Below are positions 32,317-42,974 of a DNA stretch of 64,000 bases, piece after piece. How positions within the stretch are numbered: the stretch's first letter is position 1; every line of letters begins with the position of its first letter. The stretch spans positions 124,001-188,000 of the forward strand of contig JAEUBA010000034.1 in assembly GCA_018257865.1 (NCBI GenBank), in the 5' to 3' direction. The notes beneath the pieces were generated by a model. That model saw only the letters and a program-made list of their open reading frames with translations, was not told the origin of the DNA and searched no databases. This DNA is from Stereocaulon alpinum. Its lineage: Eukaryota; Ascomycota; Lecanoromycetes; Lecanorales; Stereocaulaceae. The translations under genes were made by a program, and so were the position numbers.

Positions 32317-34284
32317 ATGCATCCTGCCGTTAGACATCCGACTTACGCTTCTCAAGAAATCATAGACCATGTACACCTACTCTTTCCTGAGCGTTTTTGC
32401 TCAAAGATTATAGACGAAATCACTTACTGGGATGATTCTTTTCCAAGCTCTATGCAAAGTAGCAGCGAGGCAAATTATAGAAGCTTGTACGACTCGAGCA
32501 GAGCAGATTGTACTTCGTCTAAGCAAACCAAGATCATGAGAGCCCCCTTGCACTGCACCTTGGAAGAGAAGGGCCTACGACAGCATCAATACGTCGAAAG
32601 TCACACGGAGATGCCTGTATTGAAGTCGATTTCAAAACTTCGTGCTCGGGAGGTGTGGACCACGTGGTCATTGTTGGGCGTGTACTAAAAGAGGTTGACT
32701 GTAGACTTGTCGGCGTGGAACACAGTCTCAGGCTACCGATCAGAGGCCTCGTGTTTGATACATACAACCTTTCCAGCTTCGTTGTGGCGAGTGCTCCTCA
32801 ATCTACAGTACTCCCTGCTTTGGAAGGACAGACGATATGCTGATGGCCACTCCTCAAGGTCCGAAGCATTTGGAACCCATGATGACATGAATGTATACCC
32901 GGACCGGAGAGAGGCTTTTGTACGTGGTTTTAGCTGACAACACCTACAGACTGCGCAATCTGGTTCCCCTCCACTCCAGACCAGCCACCTTGCAGGCAAT
33001 CACTTGGATCTCGAGCCACGGCAAACATTTTACGAAGGCAAAGCAGAAGACGCTAGGCTCGTCGATGTAGATCAAAGAAGACCTTGTCAAGGCTGCGTAA
33101 CCGAGAGGTGCCAAGTCAATGACCCGATGGAACCCAAGAGATCAAGGCTCTGTTCTTCCCTTGCGGTAGGGATCCATACGGTGGCCCATGCAGCCGTAGT
33201 GGTATCACTTATTTTCGTTCAGATAAGCGACTTCCCAGCGCAGTCCATGTTCCAAAGGTCATGCCTAAAGCTTCGCGAGATCCACGAATCCGCCCTAAGA
33301 GGAAAGAGAATCAACACCGTTGCTGAAAAATCTACTTGCAAATCTCACTTCTTGGGTCACTCTTGCAAAAGGGGCGAGGATAGTGGAAAGGGAGGACTCT
33401 GTTAGGATGGTCAACTCAGCTGGACTACGACCGACTAGACCTACCCATGCCCGTTCTTATGACTTCGTACACCCGTTTGCAGGGACGCAAAACAGGCCAG
33501 AGCAGACACAGCCGCACCAACAGCCGCAAAGCAGACCACAATATCCAGTACGCCAGTCATTGCCTGCTGTTAACCCTCGTCAGGATATATGTGGCAGCTT
33601 TGAAAGCTCTGCATCCCAAGCTCAAGGATATCAAGGGCCTCCACTATTCACTAGGGAAGACGAGCCCATCCGCTTTCTGCCACAATATCGATCACGCCCG
33701 TTACAACCACCCTTTCACCACCTACCAAGCCATGTGACGGGCGGAGGCGATGATAGAGTTCAGAAATTAGAGCCTGTGATACTAGGTTCGCCAAGAGCTC
33801 AGAAGCTTTCTCAATCGAACGATAGTAGTGATGACCTTGTTGCTGTCCAGATAGCGTCTGCTAATGACTCCGTTCATGATCGCCATGTGCCACGAAAGCT
33901 AGCCAGAAAAATGGGCCGCAAGCGTAAATTTGTGCCTCAGCGCCACCGAGTTCAATACAGTGATACGGATCCCTATTCCGTCAATGAGCGAGACGGTAGA
34001 CCCGGCCGCTTCTCTACGAAGCCGTCATGGCACGGCAGGAAGATGGTAGCAGAGCTAGCCACCGCCGTGTGAGAATACCTTCGGCACGAGCAGAATCTTC
34101 TCCAATTGAGATTTAGTTGAACAGAAGCAGTTTCGAAGACCTTGCCATACCCAAATCGAAGAGGAACCACAAAAGAAGAAGTAGGAGCGAACAGCTCGGC
34201 AATAGAACAGAACTATCAAACTCCAATAAAATTGAATTCGATTCCGAACGGTCACAGCAGCGTGCTCCGACAAAGACGAAGTAA
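32317..34284 (+). CDS. Predicted multi-exon gene of unknown function
   Basis: Coding-like segments on the plus strand can be chained: 32317-32652 (SQEIIDHVHLLFPERFCSKI), 32692-32919 (ARWN-like SAWNTVSGYRSEA, PASLWRVLLNLQYSLLW, HDDMNVYPDRREAF), about 32950-33095 (LEPRQTFYEGKAEDARLV), a segment near 33140-33320 (ALFFPCGRDPYGGPCSRSG), then about 33370-34068 (Gln/Pro-rich, later basic KLARKMGRKRKFVPQRH) and 34125-34284 (SRSEQLGNRTELSNSNK, stop TAA). The last intron (34069-34124) is convincing. The inner ones would be only 39, 30, 44 and ~53 bp, shorter than other introns here, so exon limits are tentative. The family is unknown to me; the C-terminal half is disordered and basic, suggesting a nuclear or nucleic-acid-bound protein. 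Confidence 0.4.
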
Positions 34285-35694
34285 CGACGTAGCTCTTCGG
34301 AAACGAGATCCAGCATGGACATGGCCGCCAGACTTTCTGGAGCTATGGACCAAACTCTCACAAGACGAAGGCAACAATGCGTCTGTCCACCAGCCACAAG
34401 GGAACGTCTCTAGTACGCCCTAATTGCGGAGCTTCACACATTCAAACTCAGCTTGAGAGTCTAAGCAAATGTACCAAAGTAACAAAAGAGGCTGGACTAT
34501 CATAACCAGAAGCTTCCGAGCCCCGAGTAACTCCTCTACTTCCCTTCCTCCCATACCTCACCCAATACTCCGACTTCTAAATCTCTGTATTTCGGAGTAT
34601 AGCACTATGGCCCTCAAGCTCCCCCCAATCTCACAACTTTCATTCCAGCCGGGAACCCAATCGTCTCCTCATGTATCCCAAGTCGCGTTCTTATGCCATT
34701 TTCCTCTGTACGTATTGACGCTCGGGACGAGTCCCTATTGCCAAATCGGATTGTTTGCTCAGAGACCGGGGAGAAAGGGAGACGGGCAGAGATAAGATGT
34801 ATATCAAGGTAGTAGTTTCGGAAAGCTGTTCTTAAACATGATGAGGTATGCTTCTTACCGCTCGCTCATTGAAAGTCTTTGAACACCAGAGGCCTGCTTC
34901 TCTCATCTCTCACTACCTTCTTTCTAGACCTTACAGATTACATACTTCACCCTCCCTCCTTTTCTCAACCTTACACGTTCAAAGAGCTTCCTTCGTACAC
35001 CACTCTCCAATCTTATCTCCATACTCCCCACCTATCTCCCTGAACAAGTCCCCGCCGTGTATCAATATCCAAAGAATAAATCCAACTCCAAACTCCAACT
35101 CCAACTCCAACTCCATCACATACTTCCCAAAATACTCCCGCCAGGCTCTAAGGCGTTGACGAGTAGGGTCAAAGTAGTTACGTTACCTACCCCCAAAAAA
35201 ACTACCAGCACATGGTGAGCAGTAAATTGCCCACCTATGCATGAGATCTAGCTGCACCTCTGCGTTGTGTTGTGGACAGAATTTGTTGAACGAGCATTCT
35301 TTGTACTGGGATATCACGTGTGTAGAAGAATGGCGACAGGACGGATTAGGTGATACGCGTCTCTGATATACGGGTGCAAGTCGGGACTGGTTTTAGACGG
35401 GTTTGTGGGGATGAGCGGATATTTAAGTAGTTGGGGGTGGATAAGTGAGAGTTTTGGTGGAAAGGACCCCTGGCTGGGGGGGGGGAGAGGTTTTGCTAAG
35501 CTATCGGTTTGGGCTGGGCTGGGTTCCTGTGGGAGGCGGAAAGGGATTTAGTGCTGGAGATGAGCGTTTGGAGGCAGTGTTGAGGGGATTGTGGAGGAAA
35601 TGGTTTGCGAGATGAAGGGGATGTAGTCGGGTAGGATGCTCAAACAAGTGGAGTCGAAGTAGAGCAGGGTGCTATATGCAAGGGGCTTTCAGTT
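34285..35694. other. Intergenic, 1.4 kb with simple repeat
   Basis: No gene is supported. The stretch includes a pyrimidine-rich tract (34900-35120), a CTCCAA microsatellite and a G-rich tract (35400-35560). Confidence 0.5.
35081..35116. repeat. (CTCCAA)n microsatellite
   Basis: About six units of TCCAAC/CTCCAA with one extra A, in a pyrimidine-rich intergenic tract. Confidence 0.85.
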
Positions 35695-37039
35695 TTAATT
35701 GACCATCATCCCCGGCATAGCCCCGGGCATATTCTCATACGCCCTATTCCTCAGCCTCAACCCCTCCTCGAACCCACTGACATCCTCTTTCCCTCCCTCC
35801 CCACTCCCAGCACTCTCCCTCTCCCTCCTCCTCCTCTCCTCCTCAACCTCCCTCCTCGCCTCCTCCTTCACATCCCTAACACCCTCCCCACCATCTTCAT
35901 CCGCCGATCCAGGACCCCTCGTGTTCTTTTTTCGTGGCCAAAGACTCGGTAACACGACTTGTTGTACCCGTGGCTCAACGCAGCGCTCATCGATCCAGGC
36001 GTGCAGGCGACTTTCGACTAGTTGGGCGATTTTCGGTATATCTTGGAGTCTGGAGCGGGAACCGACTAGAGAGCGAACACTCAGATCGAGACGGTAGTCC
36101 GGGAGGAAGGAGAACGCGAGGGTTGTGGGTGTTACAGAGGGTGGTTGCTGGGATGTGGGTGTGCTAGTGGGTGTTGGATGAGAGGGGAGGAAGGAGATTG
36201 AAAGCGTTCCTGAGAAGCGGACGACGGAGACGGTGAGCGCGACTGGGAGGACGGCTGTGAGTGGTTTTGGGTAGTTTAGTATTACCTTCGTCTCTATACC
36301 TAGCGTTATGAAATCGGAGAGGTCGACGTCCATGTGTGCTTGGAGGCGGGGGCCTTCGGGGCCATTTGTGGTGTCGTCGTCGACGGGGTAGATTTTGCAG
36401 TTGCTGAGGATGGGGAACTCTTCGCCTAGACTTATTTCTGTGACCCTGATGGAGGATATGAAGTCTGGTTTTTGGGGGCCATTCAGTATACCGGTTAAGG
36501 AGGTGAGGATGGCGTCGTCATCGTGGGCGTCGTTACGGAATTGTGCTATCGTCTGAGCAATCAGGACATTGAACCAATCCAGCGACTCTGGCTGGTGGGA
36601 GTTGACATTGTAGTATGTCTTTGACAATATAGTCGCAGTCGTAAGGCGTGGAGGTGGCCGTAGCACATGGCTTGCTGAGCGCTTGCGATTGAGTTTGTGC
36701 GGCGTAGAAGAGGATGAGGTGAGTGATATGGAGCGTGTGTGTTCTGAGCTTCTTTCTCGACGGGCGAGAGCGCGGGCAGAGGCGGTGGTTTCGGGGGAGG
36801 GGGGTTCGCCGAATATAAAGAATTTGATGAAGGCACCTATCAGGATCACAACGGATAATTGGCCAAGGAGGAATCCCTCCGTGAAGGACAGCCTGCCGGA
36901 AGATTAGTCTGGTGGTGTATATGGGTGGGAGCTTGAGGCACGTACGAAGACTGCTGGGGCTGCGGAGTTGCATCTGCGGGTATGTTAGCCATTGCTCTTT
37001 GATATAAGGTTGGCAATACTTACGTTGGGGACTACTCAT
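35695..37039 (-). CDS. MMM1: ERMES subunit Mmm1 (maintenance of mitochondrial morphology 1)
   Basis: Mmm1 is the ER-anchored subunit of the ERMES tether that moves phospholipids between ER and mitochondria. Exons 37039-37024 (16 nt), 36973-36946 (28 nt) and 36892-35695 give 413 aa. Both small exons are framed by good signals (GTAAGT, GTACGT donors; GGCTAAC and GACTAAT branch sites) and produce the usual short luminal N-terminus MSSPQHATPQPQQSS. Then comes the single membrane span EGFLLGQLSVVILIGAFIKF with FFIFGEPP. The SMP lipid-binding domain runs from about residue 120 (ESLDWFNVLIAQTIAQFRND) to about 345 and includes ISLGEEFPILSNCKIYPVDD. The C-terminus is Glu/Arg-rich. The third-position composition switches from C/A to G/T near the 3' end. 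Confidence 0.95.
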
Positions 37040-37579
37040 GCTACCTTCGAGTGGAGTGATGTGTTGGGCGTTTATTCATGATGAATGATGCAAGATATGA
37101 AAGTCAAGCTGTTGTAGAGCGGACGGATGGTGGATGCACAACTTAATGTCCAGCAGTAACGCTTGACTTCCGACTGGCCATTGCCTACGAATGGTTCAAT
37201 TGCATGCATATAGATAGGTGTTGGAGTGGTTGCACGATAGCCTGAACCATACACTGTTTATTTTGTAAATGCGATGAAACGAGCATACATTATTCTATAG
37301 TTGCATGAACGATAGCCAAGATTGCCCTATACATACACTGAATGGAATCCTCAATACCATAAATCGCACACTGCTAGTAGCATGTGTGATATAACCAGCC
37401 AACCCTATGGCATATGAAGAAAGCTATCCAGCAGCCGCAACCTTGTATATTGACTTTCCACCTAACGCCCTGCTCCATGTTGTGTTCAACGGAATATATC
37501 CCCTACTCAAATACCCCTTCTTCATCGAATCGAATAATGATTACTTTGGCGGTCTTTTCCCATAACTCAAATGCAGGGT
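37040..37579. other. Intergenic between MMM1 and the GDP-mannose transporter
   Basis: About 540 bp, A/T-richer than the flanks, containing the MMM1 promoter and the 3' region of the transporter gene; no gene seen. Confidence 0.5.
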
Positions 37580-38915
37580 CTAGTTTTTGAATGAATCTCT
37601 TGCGCTCTGCATGCTCGCACTCATAGTGGTGGGGTTGGTTGTTGGCAGCCCCTGACCCATCTTCGCCTGCGCCGACTGCTTAACCTTTGCTAGTGCATAC
37701 ACAATGCCGCTGGCAAATCCAACACCGATGGCAGAGACACTAGGTACGGTGACTGGCGCATCGAAGAATACAAGACCGCTCACTGCGATGGGCAATTTGT
37801 TGAGGGCGCCGACCATGGAGTAGGTAGTTGAGGAGGTGACACGGACACACCAGGCGGAGGTGTATGAGATGAAAACCGACGAGAGACCCGAGAAAATCAT
37901 GGCGGCAATGATGCTGTTGCGACGCTCAACTGGGAAGTTCCTTTGTACGTTCTCTCCAGACCAGTTCTCAACGAAGATGGAGGCGACAAGGAGGATGGGA
38001 ATTGAGAGGACGTTGTTGTAGAACATGGCTGAAGAGCAAGTTAGCAATTGATGCCCAGTGTATCTAGGAAACACCTACTGTCGAAATCCTTGAAGTTGGT
38101 CAACTTAATCCTCTTCCGCATACCCAGCACGTAAGCCGCGCTGCAAAGACAATTGAACAGCATCCACATATATCCGGCATTGAGCGTTGAGATCTTTGCA
38201 GAGGCTTCATCGCTCAGATGACCACCATAATTCTCCAGCGCGTGCTGAATATCTGCCCAAGCCGCAATGACCGAGCTGAGGACCATCAAGCCGAAAGAGA
38301 AAAGAGACATGCCCGTAACGGAGCCACCGAACCATAGTACCTCTCCGTATGCAATCAAGATGATTGTTAGATTCTTGAAGATGGTGTAGACTGGTATTGA
38401 GAGAAATTGGAGGGCTTTGGTGCTTGTGTATATCATAACAATGAGTGATAACGAGACGGGGAACCCTATATGCCCGTTAATGGCTGCCAGTGTAGTTCTG
38501 AGATAGAGAGTGACCGACATTTTCTAGCCTCATCCACGTTGAAATCCCGATATTGTATGATGCCAAAACTTTTGCACATCTGAATCGCAATCACACATAC
38601 AACAGACTATACTTCTATCAGCACCATGACCACCCTCATTCTTTCAATTGAACTCACCTGAACGCAAAGCAAGAAGAAGTTAAGGTTGTAGCCAGTTCCC
38701 GAAAGCACAAACTTATTCGTCACGGTCATCATTATCGAAGAAACACAGTAGCTGAGGACTGGGAAAATAGGGTTATTGTTGATGGCTGCAGGCATCTGGG
38801 GTGCTGCGAGTCCTGCAGTTTTTGGTGTAGCCATCGGCGATCGCATTGGCGAGTATTCACCCCTCTTCTCGCCCATGTCGATATGGAGGTCATCGCGCTT
38901 TTTGTTATCGGCCAT
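37580..38915 (-). CDS. VRG4: GDP-mannose transporter (Vrg4/Gmt)
   Basis: This Golgi antiporter imports GDP-mannose for protein and lipid mannosylation, which is essential for fungal cell walls. Exons 38915-38658, 38606-38519, 38465-38079 and 38028-37580 give 393 aa. Splicing restores family sequence at each junction, e.g. DEARKWFPVSLSLIVMIYTS and KLTNFKDFDTMFYNNVLS. The signature GALNKLPIA nucleotide-sugar motif and SWCVRVTSSTTYSMVGALNK-type segment are intact, as is FKNLTIILIAYGEVLWFGGS. About ten membrane spans are visible. Intron 2 uses a rare GTCGGT donor. The N-terminal ~60 residues are hydrophilic. It is tandem with MMM1 on the same strand. Confidence 0.96.
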
Positions 38916-39944
38916 GGTCGTTGGCCGGCAGGTTGCGATTTTCAGGGGAGGTGGAGGTCTGTAGGGTTGGTGTTATGCGGCCGTTCAAGTGTAATGAAGG
39001 GAGCGTCGGACAAGCGGTGGATCCACAACAGGGCTCGCAAACAAATGCGGTACTTGAAAATGACAGTGAGCTTGAAGATAGGTTTCGTTCATTCGTAGTT
39101 GGCTGGTTGATTGGGAAGGTTCGTACCAAAATTTTGGGAGTCAGCAACCAACAAACGAAAACGGCACGCTAGTGGAATTCCAAATCAGGGGTCCGATTCC
39201 TTGGCAGACGATAGGAGCTAGATTGACAGCCTGGTCAGTACCTACAGGTTACAGGCTACCACAGTACATTATGCCAGGGGCTTGCCGAATGTAAATTCCG
39301 CAGCGCATAAATGGAGCAGACTGTGGCCATTGCTTTTAGATCTAGCACTTCCCGCGCACATAACGTCACTTTCGAGATGAAGGGTACGCCTGACAGAGCG
39401 GAGCTGCACTTTGTCATCTAGCATCTCAGCTTCTTGTAGACGTCGAGTGCGAGAAGAACATAAGAGCCAGAGCTATCTGCCTTTTTATAGAAAATACATT
39501 ATCATTGATACCTTTATGCATTTCTCAACCTTTTATCGCTCAGAGATCCTCCTTTGTGCCAAACTCTGGATGCGCGCGCATACTGTTTCTATTTCAGCCG
39601 TAGAGATTCGCTATTTCTATGTCAGGTCTTGGGTCCTCATGGTGTTCGGTTTCAGAATCTTGATCCTTCACGCCTAGATGTCTATATGAGGCTGTCGCAA
39701 CTGAGCTCGAGCGGAATTGAATTTCCACAGCACGCATACATAGCATCGCAAAAGTCAGGTAAAGCGGTCGAGTGAAAAGCACACTCAAACAACACCGAAG
39801 AGAAACAGAGACTCTGATAGAGACATCGATAACCCTCTAAGCTACACATGACACAACAAAAGCAGATGAATGGTGGCGGAGATCGGGCAGACAGTGTACG
39901 TTGAGATGATAGGTCAAGGTAGAAGATTGTGTGAAACATCGCAT
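38916..39944. other. Intergenic, no gene supported
   Basis: About 1 kb upstream of the GDP-mannose transporter. Short frames on both strands show no domain or exon logic. Confidence 0.5.
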
Positions 39945-40217
39945 TCATAGTTCATCTAACGTGATATCAACCTCTGGTGAAGACGAATAGTAAGGCTGCT
40001 GCGAGTGTATGAAACGAACAAGATCCATTTCTTGCAATAAAATGTCAGTTGGTATACTTTCGAGCAGGGCGGAGTAGAGTTCTAAAGTTACACTTTTTTC
40101 GTCATCGATTCCCGCCCAATGCAGTGCTTCTAAGACAATACCTTGACCCTCAATTGAACAGCTCAAGCGTGAGCCATCCACAGGTAGAGTCGTAGAGACG
40201 ACGCAAGATGTTATCAA
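39945..40217 (-). CDS. Unassigned ORF downstream of LYS1
   Basis: An open frame of about 90 codons with convincing coding composition (LSCSIEGQGIVLEALHWAGI, ESIPTDILLQEMDLVRFIHS, PEVDITLDEL, stop TGA). It has no ATG of its own at the 5' end. The sequence just upstream (40350-40235, minus strand) also reads as protein in a frame different from LYS1: PDIHVSTEEGFFHISTKLEV then RIETMFATLTR. The two pieces would join in frame if GTAAGG...TAG (28 nt) were removed, which is too short for a normal intron. It may be the 3' part of a gene overlapping the LYS1 end, or a relic. I do not recognise the family. Confidence 0.4.
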   Translation of the reverse strand: MITSCVVSTTLPVDGSRLSCSIEGQGIVLEALHWAGIDDEKSVTLELYSALLESIPTDILLQEMDLVRFIHSQQPYYSSSPEVDITLDEL

Positions 40218-40339
40218 TCCCGCGCTAGTGCAGCTTGATTACCTTACCTTACCGGGTTAGAGTCGCGAACATGGTTTCAATTCGGACCTCGAGTTTAGTG
40301 GAGATATGGAAAAAACCTTCTTCAGTACTGACATGTATA

Positions 40340-42072
40340 TCAGGGAGCCTTGACCCGCTGCTGAAGCTCCTTTGGCAAAGTGTCCACCTTTTCTCGGAAA
40401 AGATTTTCAGCTTTCTGCCATACTGGGTACGTTGAACGATTCGGTAATTCTAAAAGACTCGGCAAGAGTGCTGCACTAAAGGCTTCTGATGCTTCTGTAA
40501 GAATGGTAAGCCTAAGAATTGCCCTTGTCTAGAGGAAAACGAAGGCAGAATGTACCTCGTGGTAGGAGAGATGGGAGATGGTCGATCGTAATGTAGCTCA
40601 GAGGCGGATTGCTGAAGCTAGGAAGCGAGATGGTTGGTTTGTTGAAATAAGTCGGCTTGTTGCAGAATGGTATTCTAGCAGAAGTGAAGTCAGCATAGTC
40701 ACCCACGTCAAAAGGAATTCTGTTCCATATCCTGGCGGTCTGAGTCTGCACTCGGGCGCTACGATGCTCGGGCAAGCCTCGGTTTTCGACGCAGCTTGTA
40801 TGTGGGATAGCTTGGCCTTGGCATAACTTACGGATTGTTTTTGTTGGTGGTGTCGCCTATCAGGCCGGTCAATCGACGTACGGAATGGAACACTCCGAGA
40901 GGTTGTACTCACAGCTAACGTCACAGACAACGCTCAGCCTCCTTTCAGTCTCTCGCAGGAAGTCCTCGGTGACGAATTTGGGTATCTCTTGATCTAGATA
41001 GATACAATTGACGAAGATCTTGGAAAATCAGCCTTGTGAGGGGTTTACGTATGCAGATACGTAAGACCCGCTGCTTACATCAGACTCCCGAATCTCCGCA
41101 AAAGGGCCACCTTTCTTCGTTTCTGGCAAGTCCCATTTGAGCAATTTTGACTCCGGTATCTTAACTCTTCGGCAAAGATCTAACGCTCCTTTCCCACATC
41201 TGCCTAGTGCCCCAATCACCAGCACCTGTGGTGGCTCGCCTCCAGTCTTTTTCAGTCCATTCAGAAGCTCTGTCTCCACCTCTTTGATAAGCTCCTCTTG
41301 GTTTTGGAAGTGGTGTCTGCCTGGCATTGGCTGCCCTCCACCAGTCTCGAGTTGCCACGCCCAGTCCATTATTGCCAGTGCAGCTCCAGCATATCCAGCG
41401 TCTGGGGAACAATCCTGACGTTAGCCTTTCTCCCTTCAGCTTGCTGTTGAAGTAATGAAACACGTCCTGCGAACACGCACGCATAGAAAATTTTATCAAA
41501 ATCACGACATGATACGAAAGGGGGAAAGACCACATTGAAGGACTTACGGTAACCGAACGCCGCAATTCTCCTCCTGTTCTCATCCTCTAAGAATTCCATA
41601 TCGTACAATGTTCCACCGCCAGCCGCGAAGCGACTCAAGACTTCTTCCCACCCCCCTTGACCTTTGTAGCAATGTGCAAATTGCACATGAGTGTGTTTGA
41701 GAGGAAAGCTTTCCTCGGGCAGCTCCTTCAGCCCGACGATAATATGGTCCTGCGGGACATCTGGCCATGAACCCTCTGACACCAAGCTTGCACCTGCTTT
41801 CTCATAGTCCTCGTCGTCAAATATGCGTATAGGACTCCGCTCAACGTTGATCTTGAAGCCCTTCTTCACTAGTTGCTGGACAGTTGAGGGGGTGACTATG
41901 CTCTCATTTCGTCAGTATACGATCTTCTGCGCCTGGTTTTTTTCTTGCAGCACTGACGAGCAGCTCTGTGTTCCATAGGTTTGGTCTCGCTGCGCTGTTG
42001 ACAGAGGTCATTGAGCGCACTCGTTCAGGAATAAGAGCTTTGACTTACGAGATGAAGAGTGATTGGCGCCAT
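40340..42072 (-). CDS. LYS1: Saccharopine dehydrogenase (NAD+, L-lysine-forming)
   Basis: Lys1 catalyses the last step of the fungal alpha-aminoadipate lysine pathway: saccharopine + NAD+ to lysine + 2-oxoglutarate. Eight exons (42072-42049, 41994-41958, 41895-41548, 41401-41079, 41018-40913, 40856-40832, 40719-40556, 40494-40340) give about 393 aa; every junction is in frame. Motifs in order: LRSETKPMEHRAALTP at the N-terminus, IIVGLKELPEESFPLKHTHV with QFAHCYKGQ, FGYHAGYAGAALAIMDW, VLVIGALGRCGKGALDLC (nucleotide binding), LKWDLPETKKGGPF, CDVSCDTTNKNNP, ITIDHLPSLLPREASEAFS. Exon 2 uses a GTCAGT donor. About 13 residues after IPFDVGDYADF are extra relative to the yeast enzyme. It diverges from the PLP1-like gene. 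Confidence 0.95.
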
Positions 42073-42377
42073 CTTGGTGCGGAGGAACTATGTAAGATCT
42101 GTGCAATCGCGAAGTCGAAAGTTGAAGATCGAGGATTTTGTACACGGACGCGAGTGCTTAACCCCGGCAAATCCGGGCGCTCTCGGGCGTCCCTTGGCAT
42201 CACTTTTTGAGAGTTCAGCCTTGGACGCGCCCCTCGACTGGTCTTGCACACGCGTATTCTAAGCCTTTTGACAGCCTTGTTTGACGCCAGGTTACTACCA
42301 ACACTACCATCTCACCTGACAGCTTAATAAATCTCTCCAATCAACCTGAAGAAGCCTTGAGCTCCACCTTGACTACA
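42073..42377. promoter_or_regulatory. Divergent promoter region LYS1 / PLP1
   Basis: This 305-bp region serves both genes. I looked for a Gcn4/CpcA-type TGACTCA box expected for amino acid biosynthesis and did not see an exact copy. An ACGCGT hexamer occurs at about 42249. Confidence 0.45.
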
Positions 42378-42974
42378 ATGTCCGCCTCAGACGACGAAGA
42401 CGCCCTCCTCGCCTCCCTCGAAAACGAAACCGAAAACGACCCCACCCTCTCCCACCTCCGCGAAGCCCGCATTCAAGCCCTAGCCGGCGAGCTAGCCCGC
42501 GCCAAAACCCAACGCAATGAAGGCTTCGGCACCTACAACCAAATCAAAGACGAAAAAGCTCTAATGGAAATAACGACCAGCACGAAGAATTGCATAGTTC
42601 ATTTCTACAAGCCGGATTTCAATCGGTGTAGGGTTATGGATGGGCATTTGGATACATTGGCTGGTGTGCATCTTGAGGCGAGGTTTTTAAGAATTGATGT
42701 TGAGCATGCGCCGTTTTTGGTTACTAAGTTGGGCGTTAAGGTGCTGCCTTGTGTTATTGCGTTCGTTGGGGGTGTTGGTGTGGATAGGGTGGTTGGCTTT
42801 GAAGGGTTGGGGTTTGATCCGGATGGATTTGAGACCGGAGCATTGGAGAAGAGGTTGGTTGGCGCAGGAGTACTGGAGGGCGTGAAGGGGGTGGATGGAA
42901 GGGGAAAGAGGGCTGTGAGGGAGGAGAAGAGGCAGGATGAGGGTGGGGATGATGAGGATGATGAGTGGGATTGA
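42378..42974 (+). CDS. PLP1: Phosducin-like / TXNDC9-type thioredoxin-fold protein (Plp1)
   Basis: Plp1/TXNDC9 proteins bind the CCT chaperonin and help fold tubulin and actin or G-beta subunits. The single-exon gene encodes 198 aa from the ATG at 42378. An acidic start (SASDDEDALLASLENETEND) and a helical segment (LREARIQALAGELARAK) precede the thioredoxin fold: CIVHFYKPDFNRCRVMDGHL, then LEARFLRIDVEHAPFLVTKL and VKVLPCVIAFVGGVGVDRVV. The usual CxxC is absent, as in this family. The tail is acidic (GGDDEDDEWD). Third codon positions are nearly all C or A up to about 42560 and then nearly all G or T, an abrupt change within one exon. Confidence 0.85.
   Translation: MSASDDEDALLASLENETENDPTLSHLREARIQALAGELARAKTQRNEGFGTYNQIKDEKALMEITTSTKNCIVHFYKPDFNRCRVMDGHLDTLAGVHLEARFLRIDVEHAPFLVTKLGVKVLPCVIAFVGGVGVDRVVGFEGLGFDPDGFETGALEKRLVGAGVLEGVKGVDGRGKRAVREEKRQDEGGDDEDDEWD

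Noticed and set aside
35699..36167. Plus-strand Ser/Pro- and Leu-rich ORFs
   Set aside because: Antisense shadows of MMM1 created by its strand-skewed composition.
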